NCBI GenBank assembly: GCA_900314935.1
Contig: OMXE01000005.1
Span: 62,001 to 126,000, forward strand
Direction: 5' to 3'
Source: an uncultured Prevotella sp.
GTDB lineage: Bacteria; Bacteroidota; Bacteroidia; Bacteroidales; Bacteroidaceae
Length of the DNA stretch: 64,000 nt
Positions 9,197 through 18,606 of this stretch are shown here, piece after piece. A model generated the notes under the pieces. It searched no databases and was not told the DNA's origin. It saw only the letters and a list, made by a program, of their open reading frames with translations. Position 1 is the first letter of the stretch. Each line of letters begins with the position of its first letter. The position numbers and the translations under genes are program-made.

Positions 9197-9297
9197 AAAA
9201 AAAATGGAGTACCGCTGTACTCCTAATTGTTAACCTTAAATCTAATACTATGAAAAACACATTGCAAAGATATGAATTATTTCCATACGGAACAAAT
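9197..9297 (-). ncRNA. Candidate small RNA with own promoter and terminator
   Basis: On the minus strand, TTTG (9294-9297), 20 bases, then TATCTTTG (9266-9273) form an exact consensus promoter. About 40 bases downstream, GGAGTAC and GTACTCC (9218-9224 and 9207-9213 on the reverse strand) make a 7-bp stem with a 4-base loop, followed by nine T (9197-9205): an intrinsic terminator. The predicted transcript is about 60 nt, from near 9260 to 9197. It contains only a 4-codon open frame (ATG TGT TTT TCA stop). It lies downstream of the PEP-synthase-like gene, so the hairpin may also terminate that gene. Confidence 0.6.
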
Positions 9298-9332
9298 AAT
9301 CCTGCAAGAAAATGTATTTCTTTAACATTATT

Positions 9333-12300
9333 TTACCCTTCTGCGGGTAATATAACTACTCCTTCCTGCTTTTTTCCATCCATCATTACTTTTAGCGGAT
9401 GCTGGAAACGCACATGTCTTACGAATTCGGTTTCCTCCACAGCAGGCATGGCATCAAGAATCTCTTTTTGGAAGATTCCATCACCATTATAAGTATTGAT
9501 CGTGAAATAGCCCACCCCGAAACTAGTAAGGTTCTGGAAGAAATGCGTGCCCTGACTCGGATCCACCCGGTAGTTCTCCAAGCCTGCCTCCACGATGACA
9601 CGTGCCGCACTGATATGAGGCCATTTTACAGGGATGCCCAGCCAGTAGTCACTGCTGCCCCATCGTCCTGGTCCTACCAAGATATAGGAGCCGCAGCCCT
9701 CACCGGAAAGAGACATATAAGTGCCATTAAGGAATTTCTGGTTGATTTGCTCGATATCCAAGGCAATCTGCGGGTTATTCGCTGCAGTGAAATGCTCATC
9801 GGTCTTCACATACACCACATCCACCACATCCTCAGAGATTCCGTGTCCGAGGGAGTTGTGCGAACGCAGCAGACACTGCTCATCGGGAATGCACTTCAGG
9901 TCTTCATCCAGCACCTGCTTGCTGTCAACAATCGGTCTGATCTGCAGCAAGTAGAACTCTCCCGTACGGTCGTCGTTTACATTACAAGCAAGTTCTATCT
10001 CCACCGGACGTTTCATGGCCTCGGCGCCAAACTTCATCGACATCTGCAACAGCTCAGGCAGCGGGAAGATATCATGCTGGAGAACGCCGCACATGGAGAT
10101 CACCTTCCTACCTCCTTCATAATAACCATCGCGTATCATTTGGTCAACAGGGTCGTAGGTACTGCAGACATAGCGTACCGATCCATCTAGGTCTGCCTGT
10201 TTGATGCGCAGTTTCTTGATATTGAAACCATCATCCACCTGGAAATCGTTCCCCACCTGCGTCATATCGAGTGCATAAAAACGAGTCTGCGTTTCTTTCA
10301 AGGCGATATCCATCTCACTCATCTGAAGCAGTCGTTTGGGATGATACGGATTCACCCTCAAGGTCTGTCCGCCGTCAACAATGTACTTTCCCAATCCAAG
10401 GGCCAGGCTGGCCACACCTTCCTCTGCTTTCTCATCGTCAATGGGATAATAGTTCAGTGAGCGCAGCACACCGCTGATATTCGGATAGAAATAGTCACCA
10501 TAGCGTTTACCCACCACTTCCTGTAAGATCACCGCCATCTTCTCCTGGTCGATGACATTGCTCGTGGCAGTCATATATGCCTTCGAGTCCTTGTAATACA
10601 CCGACGCATACACACTCTTGATGGCAGCCGCCATCATCTGGAGCATCTGATACTTGTCATCCAGATACGGAATCATATAGGTGCTATAGATACCAGCAAA
10701 CGGTTGATAGTGGGAGTCTTCGAGCAACGAACTGCTTCGGATAGCAATCGGCGAACGGGTAGCTTCGAAAAATGCGAAGAAGTCGGCAATATACTTATCT
10801 GGCAACTGCGCCCGAAGGAAATGTTTCAGAATCTCCTCGTCACTGGCATCACTTAACGCAACCTGGTATAAGTTGTTCGAATCCATGAATTCATCGAACA
10901 CATCAGTACAGAGCACCACAGTTTTGGGAATGCTCACCTTCACGCCTTCGAAGTCGTTGAACTCCGGATGACGTTTGATAACATTATCGAGAAAAGCAAG
11001 GCCACGTCCTTTTCCTCCCAATGAGCCATCGCCGATACGGGCGAAATGACTATAGGAATCGTATCGGTTCCTATCGAACAAGGCCACCACACCGATGTTC
11101 TTCATATGACGGTATTGCACGATGGCATCAAAGATAATCTTCCGGTGCGCATCCACATCTTGCAGCTTATGCCACGTCACCGTCTTCAGGAATGCCGAGA
11201 CGGGGAAGATTGCCCGAGCACATAGCCAGCGACTCATATGGTTACGCGAGATGTGGTAGAGCATCGAGTCGTTAGGAATGGTGAAGATATTATCCTGCAA
11301 TTCCTTCAGATTCCTCACCCGCATGATCTCGTCATGTGTCTTGGGATCGCGGAAGATGAAATCGCCGAAGCCCATGTGCATGGACAGGAGGTTCCGCAGG
11401 TCGATGTTCATCTTCTTTGAGTTCTTGTCGATGTACTTGATACCGATGCCCGACTGCTCTGCCTTTTCACGGTTCACCTCCTCCGCACTCTGCATGATCA
11501 AGGTGATATACTCATCTCGCTCACGGATGGCCTTCAGCAGTTTGAAGCCAGCTTCCGGGTCTTTCTCCTCCCCTTCATGCATCGGGAAACGACAGTCGCT
11601 GATCACGCCCAAGGTGTTATCAGCATATTTCTCATACAGTTGCCAGGCTTCCTCGTAGTTACGTGCAAGCACCACCTTTGGACGACCGCGCATTCGCAGG
11701 GTGGCCGTATGGGGGTTCAGCGCCTCGGTAGCGAACCGCTGACTCTGTGCGAGGATATAACTATATAGATTAGGTAATACGGAAGAGTAGAAACGAATGC
11801 CGTCCTCAACCAATAGGATCATCTGCACACCCGCCTCCTGGATGTCGTGCTCGATGTTCATCTTATCCTCTATCAGCTTGATGATGGAAAGGATGAGGTT
11901 GGTATTCCCCAACCAGCAGAACACATAATCGAAAATAGACAAGTCCTCATTCTCCATCCGTCGGGTGATGCCATGCGAGAAAGGTGTCAGTACCACGCAA
12001 GGCATCTCGGGAAAACGATGTTTCACGGCACGCGCCACATCGAAGGCATCATTGTCAGCATTACCCGGCATACAGATCACCAAGTCGATATTCGTGCGTT
12101 CCAATACCTCAGCAGCTTCCTCCGTCGTACTCACCTGTGTGAAAGTAGGTGGATAACGAAGTCCGAGTTCTGTATATTCGTTGAAGATCTTCTCATCCAC
12201 ACGTCCGTCATCTTCCAGCATGAAGGCATCATAGGGATTGGCGATGATCAAGACATTGTAGATACGTCGTGTCATCAGATTGACGAACGACACATCCTTC

Positions 12301-12341
12301 AAGATAAACTTGTTCCACTGCTGTGGCATATTATTTTCCAT
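9333..12341 (-). CDS. PEP synthase-like protein with receiver-like N-terminus (PPDK N domain)
   Basis: A 1002-residue protein. Residues about 25-200 (RRIYNVLIIANPYDAFMLEDDG, IDLVICMPGNADN, MPCVVLTPF) resemble a response-regulator receiver fold, and a second similar stretch spans about 220-330. Residues about 440-930 match the ATP-grasp PEP/pyruvate-binding domain: GDGSLGGKGRGLAFLD, SIPKTVVLCTDVFDEF, SSLLEDSHYQPFAGIYSTY, REFYLLQIRP-like EFYLLQIRPIVD. The phosphohistidine swivel domain and C-terminal PEP barrel of PEP synthase and PPDK are absent, so classic PEP synthesis is doubtful. Annotated relatives are usually called phosphoenolpyruvate synthase; the real reaction is unknown. The start at 12341 is followed closely by Met5. 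Confidence 0.82.
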   Translation of the reverse strand: MENNMPQQWNKFILKDVSFVNLMTRRIYNVLIIANPYDAFMLEDDGRVDEKIFNEYTELGLRYPPTFTQVSTTEEAAEVLERTNIDLVICMPGNADNDAFDVARAVKHRFPEMPCVVLTPFSHGITRRMENEDLSIFDYVFCWLGNTNLILSIIKLIEDKMNIEHDIQEAGVQMILLVEDGIRFYSSVLPNLYSYILAQSQRFATEALNPHTATLRMRGRPKVVLARNYEEAWQLYEKYADNTLGVISDCRFPMHEGEEKDPEAGFKLLKAIRERDEYITLIMQSAEEVNREKAEQSGIGIKYIDKNSKKMNIDLRNLLSMHMGFGDFIFRDPKTHDEIMRVRNLKELQDNIFTIPNDSMLYHISRNHMSRWLCARAIFPVSAFLKTVTWHKLQDVDAHRKIIFDAIVQYRHMKNIGVVALFDRNRYDSYSHFARIGDGSLGGKGRGLAFLDNVIKRHPEFNDFEGVKVSIPKTVVLCTDVFDEFMDSNNLYQVALSDASDEEILKHFLRAQLPDKYIADFFAFFEATRSPIAIRSSSLLEDSHYQPFAGIYSTYMIPYLDDKYQMLQMMAAAIKSVYASVYYKDSKAYMTATSNVIDQEKMAVILQEVVGKRYGDYFYPNISGVLRSLNYYPIDDEKAEEGVASLALGLGKYIVDGGQTLRVNPYHPKRLLQMSEMDIALKETQTRFYALDMTQVGNDFQVDDGFNIKKLRIKQADLDGSVRYVCSTYDPVDQMIRDGYYEGGRKVISMCGVLQHDIFPLPELLQMSMKFGAEAMKRPVEIELACNVNDDRTGEFYLLQIRPIVDSKQVLDEDLKCIPDEQCLLRSHNSLGHGISEDVVDVVYVKTDEHFTAANNPQIALDIEQINQKFLNGTYMSLSGEGCGSYILVGPGRWGSSDYWLGIPVKWPHISAARVIVEAGLENYRVDPSQGTHFFQNLTSFGVGYFTINTYNGDGIFQKEILDAMPAVEETEFVRHVRFQHPLKVMMDGKKQEGVVILPAEG

Positions 12342-12443
12342 CGGTAGACTTGTTTAATTTCTGCAAAGGTACAAAAAATCTGATTAAGTGAGGAGTAAAC
12401 CAAACAAAAAGAAAGCATCCGATGGAAATAATTCTGCTTTTCC

Positions 12444-12474
12444 TTGGAGACTATCAAAAAAAAATGTATATTTG
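12444..12474 (+). promoter_or_regulatory. Promoter of gdhA
   Basis: TTG (12444-12446) and TATATTTG (12467-12474) with 20 bases between. The gdhA start is at 12562, giving a leader of about 80 bases. Confidence 0.8.
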
Positions 12475-12561
12475 CGGTGAGTATACGACATAATGTCAAG
12501 TGCCTACAACCTAAGATCATCAAGACAACAATATAAGTTTAACTAAAAAGAAAACTACATT

Positions 12562-13899
12562 ATGAACGTTGAGAACATTATGCAGAACCTGGAGAAAAAA
12601 CACCCAGGGGAAGCCGAGTACTTACAAGCAGTAAGAGAAGTGTTGGAATCAATCAAGGATGTCTATAACCAGCATCCTGAATTTGAGAAGGCAAAGATCA
12701 TCGAGCGCATTGTGGAACCAGAGCGCATCACCACCTTCCGTGTACCTTGGGTTGACGACAAAGGTGAGGTGCAGGTAAACATCGGCTATCGCGTACAGTT
12801 CAACAGTGCCATCGGTCCGTATAAGGGCGGACTGCGTTTCCACCCCTCTGTGAACCTTTCCATCCTGAAGTTCCTCGGGTTCGAGCAGACCTTCAAGAAT
12901 GCACTCACCACACTTCCCATGGGTGGTGGCAAGGGCGGTTCCGATTTCGCCCCCCGTGGAAAGAGCGATGCAGAGATTATGCGTTTCTGCCAGGCCTTCA
13001 TGTGCGAGCTGTTCAAGGTAATCGGTCCTGATATGGACGTACCCGCCGGCGACATCGGTGTGGGCGGTCGCGAAATTGGTTATCTGTTCGGAATGTACAA
13101 GAAGCTTACCAGTCAGTTCCACAGTGCTACCCTGACGGGTAAGGGTTTGGAATGGGGCGGCTCCATCCTGCGTCCTGAGGCAACGGGATTCGGTGCGCTG
13201 TATTTCGTTAACCACATGATGAAGACACATGGTCTTGATATCAAAGGTAAGACCGTAGCCCTTTCCGGATTCGGTAATGTGGCCTGGGGTGCTGCCAAGA
13301 AAGCTACTGAGTTAGGTGCGAAGGTCATTACCATCAGCGGTCCTGATGGCTATATCTATGATCCCGCCGGTCTTGACGACGAGAAGATCGAATATATGCT
13401 TGAGCTGCGTGCCAGTGGCAATGATGTATGTCAGCCCTACGAAGAGGAGTTTGAAGGTTCCACTTTCTTCCCCAACAAGAAGCCGTGGGAACAGAAGGCC
13501 GATATCTACCTGCCATGTGCTACCCAGAATGAGCTGAATGGTGAAGATGCTGACAAGATATTGGCTCACAAGCCGCTCTGCGTTGCTGAGGTGTCGAACA
13601 TGGGCTGTACGGCAGAAGCAGTCAACAAATTCATTGCTGCCGGCCAGCTGTTTGCTCCAGGCAAGGCAGTGAATGCCGGTGGTGTGGCCACCTCCGGACT
13701 GGAGATGACGCAGAACTCCATGCGTATGTCATGGTCGGCTGAAGAAGTGGATCAGAAGCTGCATCAGATCATGTCGGGCATTCACGATCAATGCGTGAAA
13801 TACGGCAAGGAAGGCGATTACATCAATTATGTAAAGGGCGCCAATGTTGCCGGATTCATGAAGGTAGCCAATGCCATGATGGCGCAGGGCATTGTGTAA
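12562..13899 (+). CDS. gdhA: NADP-type glutamate dehydrogenase
   Basis: A 445-residue hexameric-type glutamate dehydrogenase that interconverts 2-oxoglutarate plus ammonia and glutamate. Visible motifs: YKGGLRFHPSVNLSILKFLGFEQ, LPMGGGKGGSDFAPRGKS with the catalytic lysine region, PAGDIGVGGREIGYLFG, and the Rossmann SGFGNVAWGAA. Length and the GGGKGGSDF signature fit the NADP(H) type used for ammonia assimilation. Monocistronic: a promoter lies upstream and the convergent rlpA-like gene ends 12 bases after the stop. Confidence 0.97.
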   Translation: MNVENIMQNLEKKHPGEAEYLQAVREVLESIKDVYNQHPEFEKAKIIERIVEPERITTFRVPWVDDKGEVQVNIGYRVQFNSAIGPYKGGLRFHPSVNLSILKFLGFEQTFKNALTTLPMGGGKGGSDFAPRGKSDAEIMRFCQAFMCELFKVIGPDMDVPAGDIGVGGREIGYLFGMYKKLTSQFHSATLTGKGLEWGGSILRPEATGFGALYFVNHMMKTHGLDIKGKTVALSGFGNVAWGAAKKATELGAKVITISGPDGYIYDPAGLDDEKIEYMLELRASGNDVCQPYEEEFEGSTFFPNKKPWEQKADIYLPCATQNELNGEDADKILAHKPLCVAEVSNMGCTAEAVNKFIAAGQLFAPGKAVNAGGVATSGLEMTQNSMRMSWSAEEVDQKLHQIMSGIHDQCVKYGKEGDYINYVKGANVAGFMKVANAMMAQGIV

Positions 13900-13911
13900 A
13901 AAGATTAATGA

Positions 13912-14556
13912 TTAATGTCTCTGCGAAGCCTTATGAGGGGTACTTGTAGAGACACTGTTGGAGACGGGATTCTTTCTCGTCTCCTTCGTTTGTTTAGGCA
14001 TGGGAGTGGCAATCTCGTTCTTCACTTCCGAGATTCTCTTCTCATCTTTCAAGATCGCCCGTCGTTCCTCTACGGAAACAGGTTTCTCTTCCTTTGGCTT
14101 CTGCCATTCAGGAACATAATCATAGCCATCGCGTGAAATCTCGAAATCCAGTTCCGGCAAATCCAAAGGCTCATCAACAGGCTTGTACGGAATAGCCACT
14201 TCACCACGGTAGGGCTCCACCTTGACCATGACCACACCCGAAGCAATCATACCGATTTCCTTGGCAGCACGATAGGAAAGGTCGATAATCCTGCCTTTGA
14301 CATGCGGACCGCGGTCGGCCACTCGCACCACCACACTCTTGTCGTTGTTAAGGTTTGTCACCTTCAGCATGGTCCCCATCGGATAACGTTTGTGGGCACA
14401 TACCAGACTGTCACGATGGTACTTTGAGCCATCACTCATACGATGTCCCTGCAGACTGTGGGAATAATAAGAAGCCTTCCCCTTCTCCTGTCCGTACATG
14501 ACAGATGAAAAGAGGAAAGCCACGAGAACTATAATCAGTCTGTACTTATTTCTCAT
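13912..14556 (-). CDS. rlpA: RlpA-like double-psi beta-barrel protein
   Basis: A 214-residue secreted protein with a signal peptide ending SSVMYGQ. Residues about 25-115 form the RlpA-type double-psi beta-barrel: GKASYYSHSLQGHRMSDG, MGTMLKVTNLNNDKSVVVRVADRGP, RIIDLSYRAAKEIGM. Some RlpA proteins cleave denuded peptidoglycan glycans at the septum. No SPOR domain is present; the C-terminal half is a charged, low-complexity tail (KPKEEKPVSVEERR...), so septal targeting would need another route. It lies 21 bases after the lipoprotein gene at 14578 and probably shares its transcript. Confidence 0.85.
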   Translation of the reverse strand: MRNKYRLIIVLVAFLFSSVMYGQEKGKASYYSHSLQGHRMSDGSKYHRDSLVCAHKRYPMGTMLKVTNLNNDKSVVVRVADRGPHVKGRIIDLSYRAAKEIGMIASGVVMVKVEPYRGEVAIPYKPVDEPLDLPELDFEISRDGYDYVPEWQKPKEEKPVSVEERRAILKDEKRISEVKNEIATPMPKQTKETRKNPVSNSVSTSTPHKASQRH

Positions 14557-14577
14557 GCACTATTATTTCGTTGAACA

Positions 14578-15345
14578 CTATCGGCGGGTAACGACGTTGA
14601 TGACCTGCGAGGTCTCCGCCTTTGTACGGTTGCCATGCTCCACAGAAATCTTGAAGGTAGCCTGTCCGTCATTCAACTTCTTGTCTGCCACCACATTCGC
14701 CGTATATTTGATACCTGAACCAGGAGCAATGCTCTCCACCTCAATACCCGGTGACACCACGATATGTTTGTTGCCTGTCGATTCCACCACATTCGGCATC
14801 ACGTGGAAGATGGTATGCTTAGATACATTCCGTACTTCAAACACTATCTTGCTCCGTTCGTTGGCTCTGAGTATGTTATCATTATCCTCGAAGCGAACAT
14901 TACTGATTTGGATAGCCTGCTCAGGAGAGACATTAGCTTCAGGTACGGTTGCAGGAACACGATAGGTATCGCTACTGGGTGCCTTTCCGTCGAACTCTAT
15001 GCGGTCGTCAGCACTATTCGAGGGATCAAAGCCACTCACTTCACGTTCGTCACCCTGCGCATACTGATTGTCGTACTTGTTCAGGACACGATCATGGTAA
15101 CGTTCGATTTTGCGCTCTTGAGCCTTATCGGCAGCATTGCCGATAGCACCACCAATCACTGCTCCGCCTGCCATACCGATAATCTGTCCCCAGTCGCTGC
15201 CACGCGGACCGCCAGACAAGCCTCCAATGGCTGAGCCCAACACTGAACCCAGTGTGGAACCCGTATATGCACCAGTTGCGGTATATGAACCACAGCTGCT
15301 CAACAGAAAAGCGGCACCGAGTGCCAAAACCATTATCTTCTTCAT
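14578..15345 (-). CDS. Glycine-zipper lipoprotein
   Basis: A 255-residue lipoprotein. The start at 15345 gives MKKIMVLALGAAFLLSSCGS, a lipoprotein signal with a lipobox cysteine at residue 18. Residues about 25-75 are glycine-rich helices (GSTLGSVLGSAIGGLSGGPRG, IGMAGGAVIGGAIGNAADKAQE), a glycine-zipper of the kind that spans or inserts into membranes. The C-terminal half (about 150-255) is beta-rich, with VRFEDNDNILRANERSKIVFEVRN, and resembles an immunoglobulin-like domain. The upstream extension to 15396 is rejected because it runs into a TACTTTTG promoter element at 15377-15384. Function unknown; co-transcription with rlpA suggests an envelope role. Confidence 0.8.
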   Translation of the reverse strand: MKKIMVLALGAAFLLSSCGSYTATGAYTGSTLGSVLGSAIGGLSGGPRGSDWGQIIGMAGGAVIGGAIGNAADKAQERKIERYHDRVLNKYDNQYAQGDEREVSGFDPSNSADDRIEFDGKAPSSDTYRVPATVPEANVSPEQAIQISNVRFEDNDNILRANERSKIVFEVRNVSKHTIFHVMPNVVESTGNKHIVVSPGIEVESIAPGSGIKYTANVVADKKLNDGQATFKISVEHGNRTKAETSQVINVVTRR

Positions 15346-15426
15346 ATCCTTCACGTTTAATCGTTGAACTCTGCTGCAAAAGTAGTGAAAAATCACTTCC
15401 GCCCCTGCAAAGATTTCCCTAAAAAA

Positions 15427-17223
15427 TCATAGGGATTTCCCTATTTCCTCACATTGGACGGCCAGCCATTTCCGTTCCTCCTCATCCAGATAAGGTGACA
15501 GCCGGTCATATACCATCTGATGATACTCATCCAACCAACCAATCTCCTCGTCGGTCATCAGGGAGATGTCGATGGCCGACTTATCTATCGGACAGAGTGT
15601 CAGAGGCTCGAACTGCAGGAAGGTGCCGAACGCTGTCTCCTGATACGGAACTACCAATAAGGTATTCTCTGTACGAACGCCGAACTTACCTTCGAGATAG
15701 ATCCCTGGCTCATCCGTTACCGTCATCCCTGCTACCATCGGAGCAGGTTTATACTCCATACGAATCTGATGCGGTCCCTCATGCACATTCAGGAATGCCC
15801 CTACCCCATGACCTGTTCCGTGCATGTAGTTCAACCCTTCACGCCACAAATCCTTGCGGGCCGCCAGATCAAGCTGTGTTCCACTGGCACCTGACGGAAA
15901 CTTCAGGTTCTGCAGTTGCAGATGTCCTTTCAGTACCAAAGTATAGATATGCCGCTGCTCCTCAGTAACCGGTCCTAAAGCAATGGTACGGGTAACATCC
16001 GTCGTACCGTCCACATACTGTGCTCCACTGTCGAGCAGTAAGAAACCCTCTGACTTCAAAGGTGCATCAGTGTCAGGTGTTGCCTCGTAATGGACGATAG
16101 CGCCATGTTCCTGATAACCGGCAATGGTATCAAAGGAAAGACCTTTATACAAAGACTGCTCAGCACGCAGATTTTCCAGTTTCTCTGAGACGCTGATCTC
16201 TGTTTGTCCGCCAGCCTCAACAGCGGGACGGAGCCATTTCAGGAATTTCACGAGTGCGATGCCGTCTTTCAGCATCGCATTCCTAAAACCCAGCACCTCG
16301 CTTTCGTTCTTAACAGTTTTCATTCGTTTGACAGGCGACTCCTCCCGGACAATCTCCCGTCTTACTATATTATATAAGGTGTAGTTCACCTCATGGGGAT
16401 CAAGCAGGATGTTGTATTCGAAATAATCCTTCAGTCCTTCTTTAACCCTGTCATAATCATCCACATCCACGCCCTCGTCGTTCAAGTAGGCAAGAACGCT
16501 GGAAGAAAGCTTCTTTTTATCGATGAACAAAGTAACCTTGGTGGAAGAGATAAGCAGATACGACACGAATACGGGATTGCAATGCACATCACTGCCCCGA
16601 AGGTTCAACATCCAAGCAATATCATCGAGCGAGGCCACCAGCATACCGTCAGCATGTTTCTGTCGCAAGGCACGACGAACACGCGATATCTTTTCATGAC
16701 ATGCCTCCCCTGCATACTCCAAGGGTTGAATGAACACAGGGTTCTGCGGAATGGCAGGACGGTCTTTCCAGATGATGGTCAGCGGATCGAAGTTCGTACG
16801 AAGTGTGATTCCTCCCTCATGGCGCAGTCCGCTAATCAGTTCCTCCACCTCGGCGGTTGAACTCACCATGCCGTCAATGCCCACCTGAGGTGAACGGATA
16901 TTCCGCAACACCTCTCCTAACCATTGGGTGATGGTAGGGGTTCCCGACACACGTTCCTTCATCAGCACGAACTCCGTACCTTTCAACTGCTCGGCTGCAG
17001 CGATGAAATAACGACTGTCAGTCCACAGAGCGGCTTCGTTCATCGTCACCACTGCCGTTCCAGCTGATCCGTCGAAACCACTGATCCACTCGCGTCCTTT
17101 CCAATGGTCGGGCACATACTCCCCCTGGTGGGGATCGGTGCTGGGGAAGATGAAAGCATCCAGACTCTCGCGCCGCATCACCTCTCTGAGGACTTCTATC
17201 CGTTGATTCACAGTCATGCTCAT
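15427..17223 (-). CDS. M24 Xaa-Pro aminopeptidase (aminopeptidase P family)
   Basis: A 598-residue metallopeptidase of the long, three-domain eukaryote-like APP1 type. Two creatinase N-terminal-like domains (residues 1-310; AFIFPSTDPHQGEYVPDHWKGREW) precede the pita-bread catalytic domain with LLLDSGAQYVDGTTDVTRT (metal aspartates), GTGHGVGAFLNVHEGPH (metal and proton-shuttle histidines) and VTDEPGIYLEGKFGVRTEN (metal glutamates). It removes N-terminal residues before proline, in the cytoplasm. The start is taken at 17223 (or Met at 17217), because a TATCTTTG promoter element at 17248-17255 lies within the longer in-frame extension to 17430. Confidence 0.92.
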   Translation of the reverse strand: MSMTVNQRIEVLREVMRRESLDAFIFPSTDPHQGEYVPDHWKGREWISGFDGSAGTAVVTMNEAALWTDSRYFIAAAEQLKGTEFVLMKERVSGTPTITQWLGEVLRNIRSPQVGIDGMVSSTAEVEELISGLRHEGGITLRTNFDPLTIIWKDRPAIPQNPVFIQPLEYAGEACHEKISRVRRALRQKHADGMLVASLDDIAWMLNLRGSDVHCNPVFVSYLLISSTKVTLFIDKKKLSSSVLAYLNDEGVDVDDYDRVKEGLKDYFEYNILLDPHEVNYTLYNIVRREIVREESPVKRMKTVKNESEVLGFRNAMLKDGIALVKFLKWLRPAVEAGGQTEISVSEKLENLRAEQSLYKGLSFDTIAGYQEHGAIVHYEATPDTDAPLKSEGFLLLDSGAQYVDGTTDVTRTIALGPVTEEQRHIYTLVLKGHLQLQNLKFPSGASGTQLDLAARKDLWREGLNYMHGTGHGVGAFLNVHEGPHQIRMEYKPAPMVAGMTVTDEPGIYLEGKFGVRTENTLLVVPYQETAFGTFLQFEPLTLCPIDKSAIDISLMTDEEIGWLDEYHQMVYDRLSPYLDEEERKWLAVQCEEIGKSL

Positions 17224-17247
17224 ATCGTCACAGGTTATTAGTTTGTG

Positions 17248-17338
17248 CAAAGATACGAAAAGTTGAACGCAAAACGAAGAAACTTGTTTCTTTTTTTGCT
17301 GAGACGGAGTAACTTCGCGCTTGCAAAGCGCAAAGATA
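17248..17338 (-). promoter_or_regulatory. Two -7 promoter elements upstream of the Xaa-Pro peptidase
   Basis: Minus-strand TATCTTTG occurs twice, at 17248-17255 and 17331-17338. Just beyond the second one, GCGCTT and AAGCGC (within 17317-17331) form a small inverted repeat. No clear TTTG element is seen at the right distance from the nearer copy. Confidence 0.55.
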
Positions 17339-17476
17339 CGAAAAAACGAGCGTGTTTTCGGCTCTTCATTCGCTATTTTGTCATATCGAGATGACAAAGA
17401 AACATGCTTCTTTTGGAAAACGTTGGCCATTAACTCCTTTTAACTCCACAACGATGGATAGTCGGCAGAAATTTGC

Positions 17477-17484
17477 TACCTTTG
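17477..17484 (+). promoter_or_regulatory. -7 element of mdh
   Basis: TACCTTTG on the plus strand, 48 bases before the mdh start at 17532. The upstream -33 region is weak. Confidence 0.6.
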
Positions 17485-17531
17485 TAGCACTTTTATAGTA
17501 TATACATACATTTATTATAATAAACACGATT

Positions 17532-18524
17532 ATGGCATTTTTAACGAACGAGAAACTGACCATCGTCGGCGCAGCCGGAATGATTGGTTCAAACATGGCA
17601 CAGACCGCTTTGATGATGGGTCTGACAAATGACATTTGCCTGTACGACGTTTTCTCACCCGAAGGAGTGGCTGAGGAAATGCGTCAGAGCGGATTCGACG
17701 ATGTAAAGATTACCGCAACCACAGAAGCTGAAGAGGCTTTCAAGAACGCTAAGTACATCATCTCTTCAGGTGGTGCACCCCGTAAGGCCGGGATGACCCG
17801 TGAGGATCTGTTGGCTGGTAACTGCAAGATTGCAGAGGAGTTAGGACAGAACATCAAGAAGTATTGTCCGGATGTAAAGCACGTGGTGATTATCTTCAAC
17901 CCCGCCGACCTTACCGGTCTGGTAACCCTGCTCTACTCAGGTTTGAAACCCGGTCAGGTAACTACCCTCGCCGGTCTTGACACAACCCGTCTGCAGAGTG
18001 CATTGGCAAAGAAGTTCAACGTGATGCAGAACGAGATCACCGGTTGCGCTACTTATGGCGGACATGGTGAGCAGATGGCAGTCTTCGGTTCTCATGTAGA
18101 GATTGCCGGTCGCAAGCTTACTGATATCATCGGCACCGCTGAGTTCCCCGCAGAGGAGTGGGAGCAGATGAAGGTTGACGTTACCAAGGGTGGTGCAAAG
18201 ATTATCGAGCTCCGCGGACGTTCTTCTTTCCAGAGTCCTTCTTATCTCTCTGTTGAGATGATCCGTGCAGCCATGGGTGGTGAGCCCTTCCGCTTCCCCG
18301 TTGGTACCTATGTAAAGACCGACAAGTACGACCACATCATGATGGCTATGAAGACCACCATGACAGCTGAGGGCGCCAAGTTCGAGGTTCCGCAGGGTAC
18401 AGCTGAGGAGAATGCCAAGCTGGATCAAAGCTACGAGCACCTCTGCAAGATGCGCGATGAGCTTGTCACACTGAACATCGTTCCGCCAATCAGCGAGTGG
18501 AGCAAGATCAATCCGAATCTCTAA
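17532..18524 (+). CDS. mdh: Malate dehydrogenase
   Basis: A 330-residue NAD-dependent malate/lactate dehydrogenase-type enzyme of the TCA pathway, acting in the cytoplasm on malate and oxaloacetate. The N-terminal Rossmann motif is LTIVGAAGMIGSNMAQ, with SSGGAPRKAGMTREDLL forming the substrate loop region and LAGLDTTRLQSALAKKFN the conserved LDxxR catalytic stretch; TYGGHGEQMAVF supplies the active-site histidine. It belongs to the long Bacteroidetes branch rather than the LDH-like short one. Monocistronic: a terminator hairpin follows directly. Confidence 0.93.
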   Translation: MAFLTNEKLTIVGAAGMIGSNMAQTALMMGLTNDICLYDVFSPEGVAEEMRQSGFDDVKITATTEAEEAFKNAKYIISSGGAPRKAGMTREDLLAGNCKIAEELGQNIKKYCPDVKHVVIIFNPADLTGLVTLLYSGLKPGQVTTLAGLDTTRLQSALAKKFNVMQNEITGCATYGGHGEQMAVFGSHVEIAGRKLTDIIGTAEFPAEEWEQMKVDVTKGGAKIIELRGRSSFQSPSYLSVEMIRAAMGGEPFRFPVGTYVKTDKYDHIMMAMKTTMTAEGAKFEVPQGTAEENAKLDQSYEHLCKMRDELVTLNIVPPISEWSKINPNL

Positions 18525-18550
18525 TCCTTTCAAGGAAAAGAAAGTATTAC

Positions 18551-18582
18551 AAAAGGAGTTGGGGAAGCCCAGCTCCTTTTCT
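18551..18582 (+). terminator. Intrinsic terminator after mdh
   Basis: A 13-bp stem (18551-18563 with 18568-18580, one G-U pair) and a GAAG loop, ending CCTTTT. It begins 26 bases after the mdh stop. Confidence 0.9.
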
Positions 18583-18606
18583 AATTACCGTACTTTTACG
18601 CCCGAA

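Noticed and set aside
17224..17430. 69-residue N-terminal extension of the Xaa-Pro peptidase
   Set aside because: It would cover two promoter elements and looks non-coding (basic, no family match).
18559..18606. Extended N-terminus for the ECF sigma factor
   Set aside because: The extension is encoded within the mdh terminator hairpin; region 2 aligns from the ATG at 18607.
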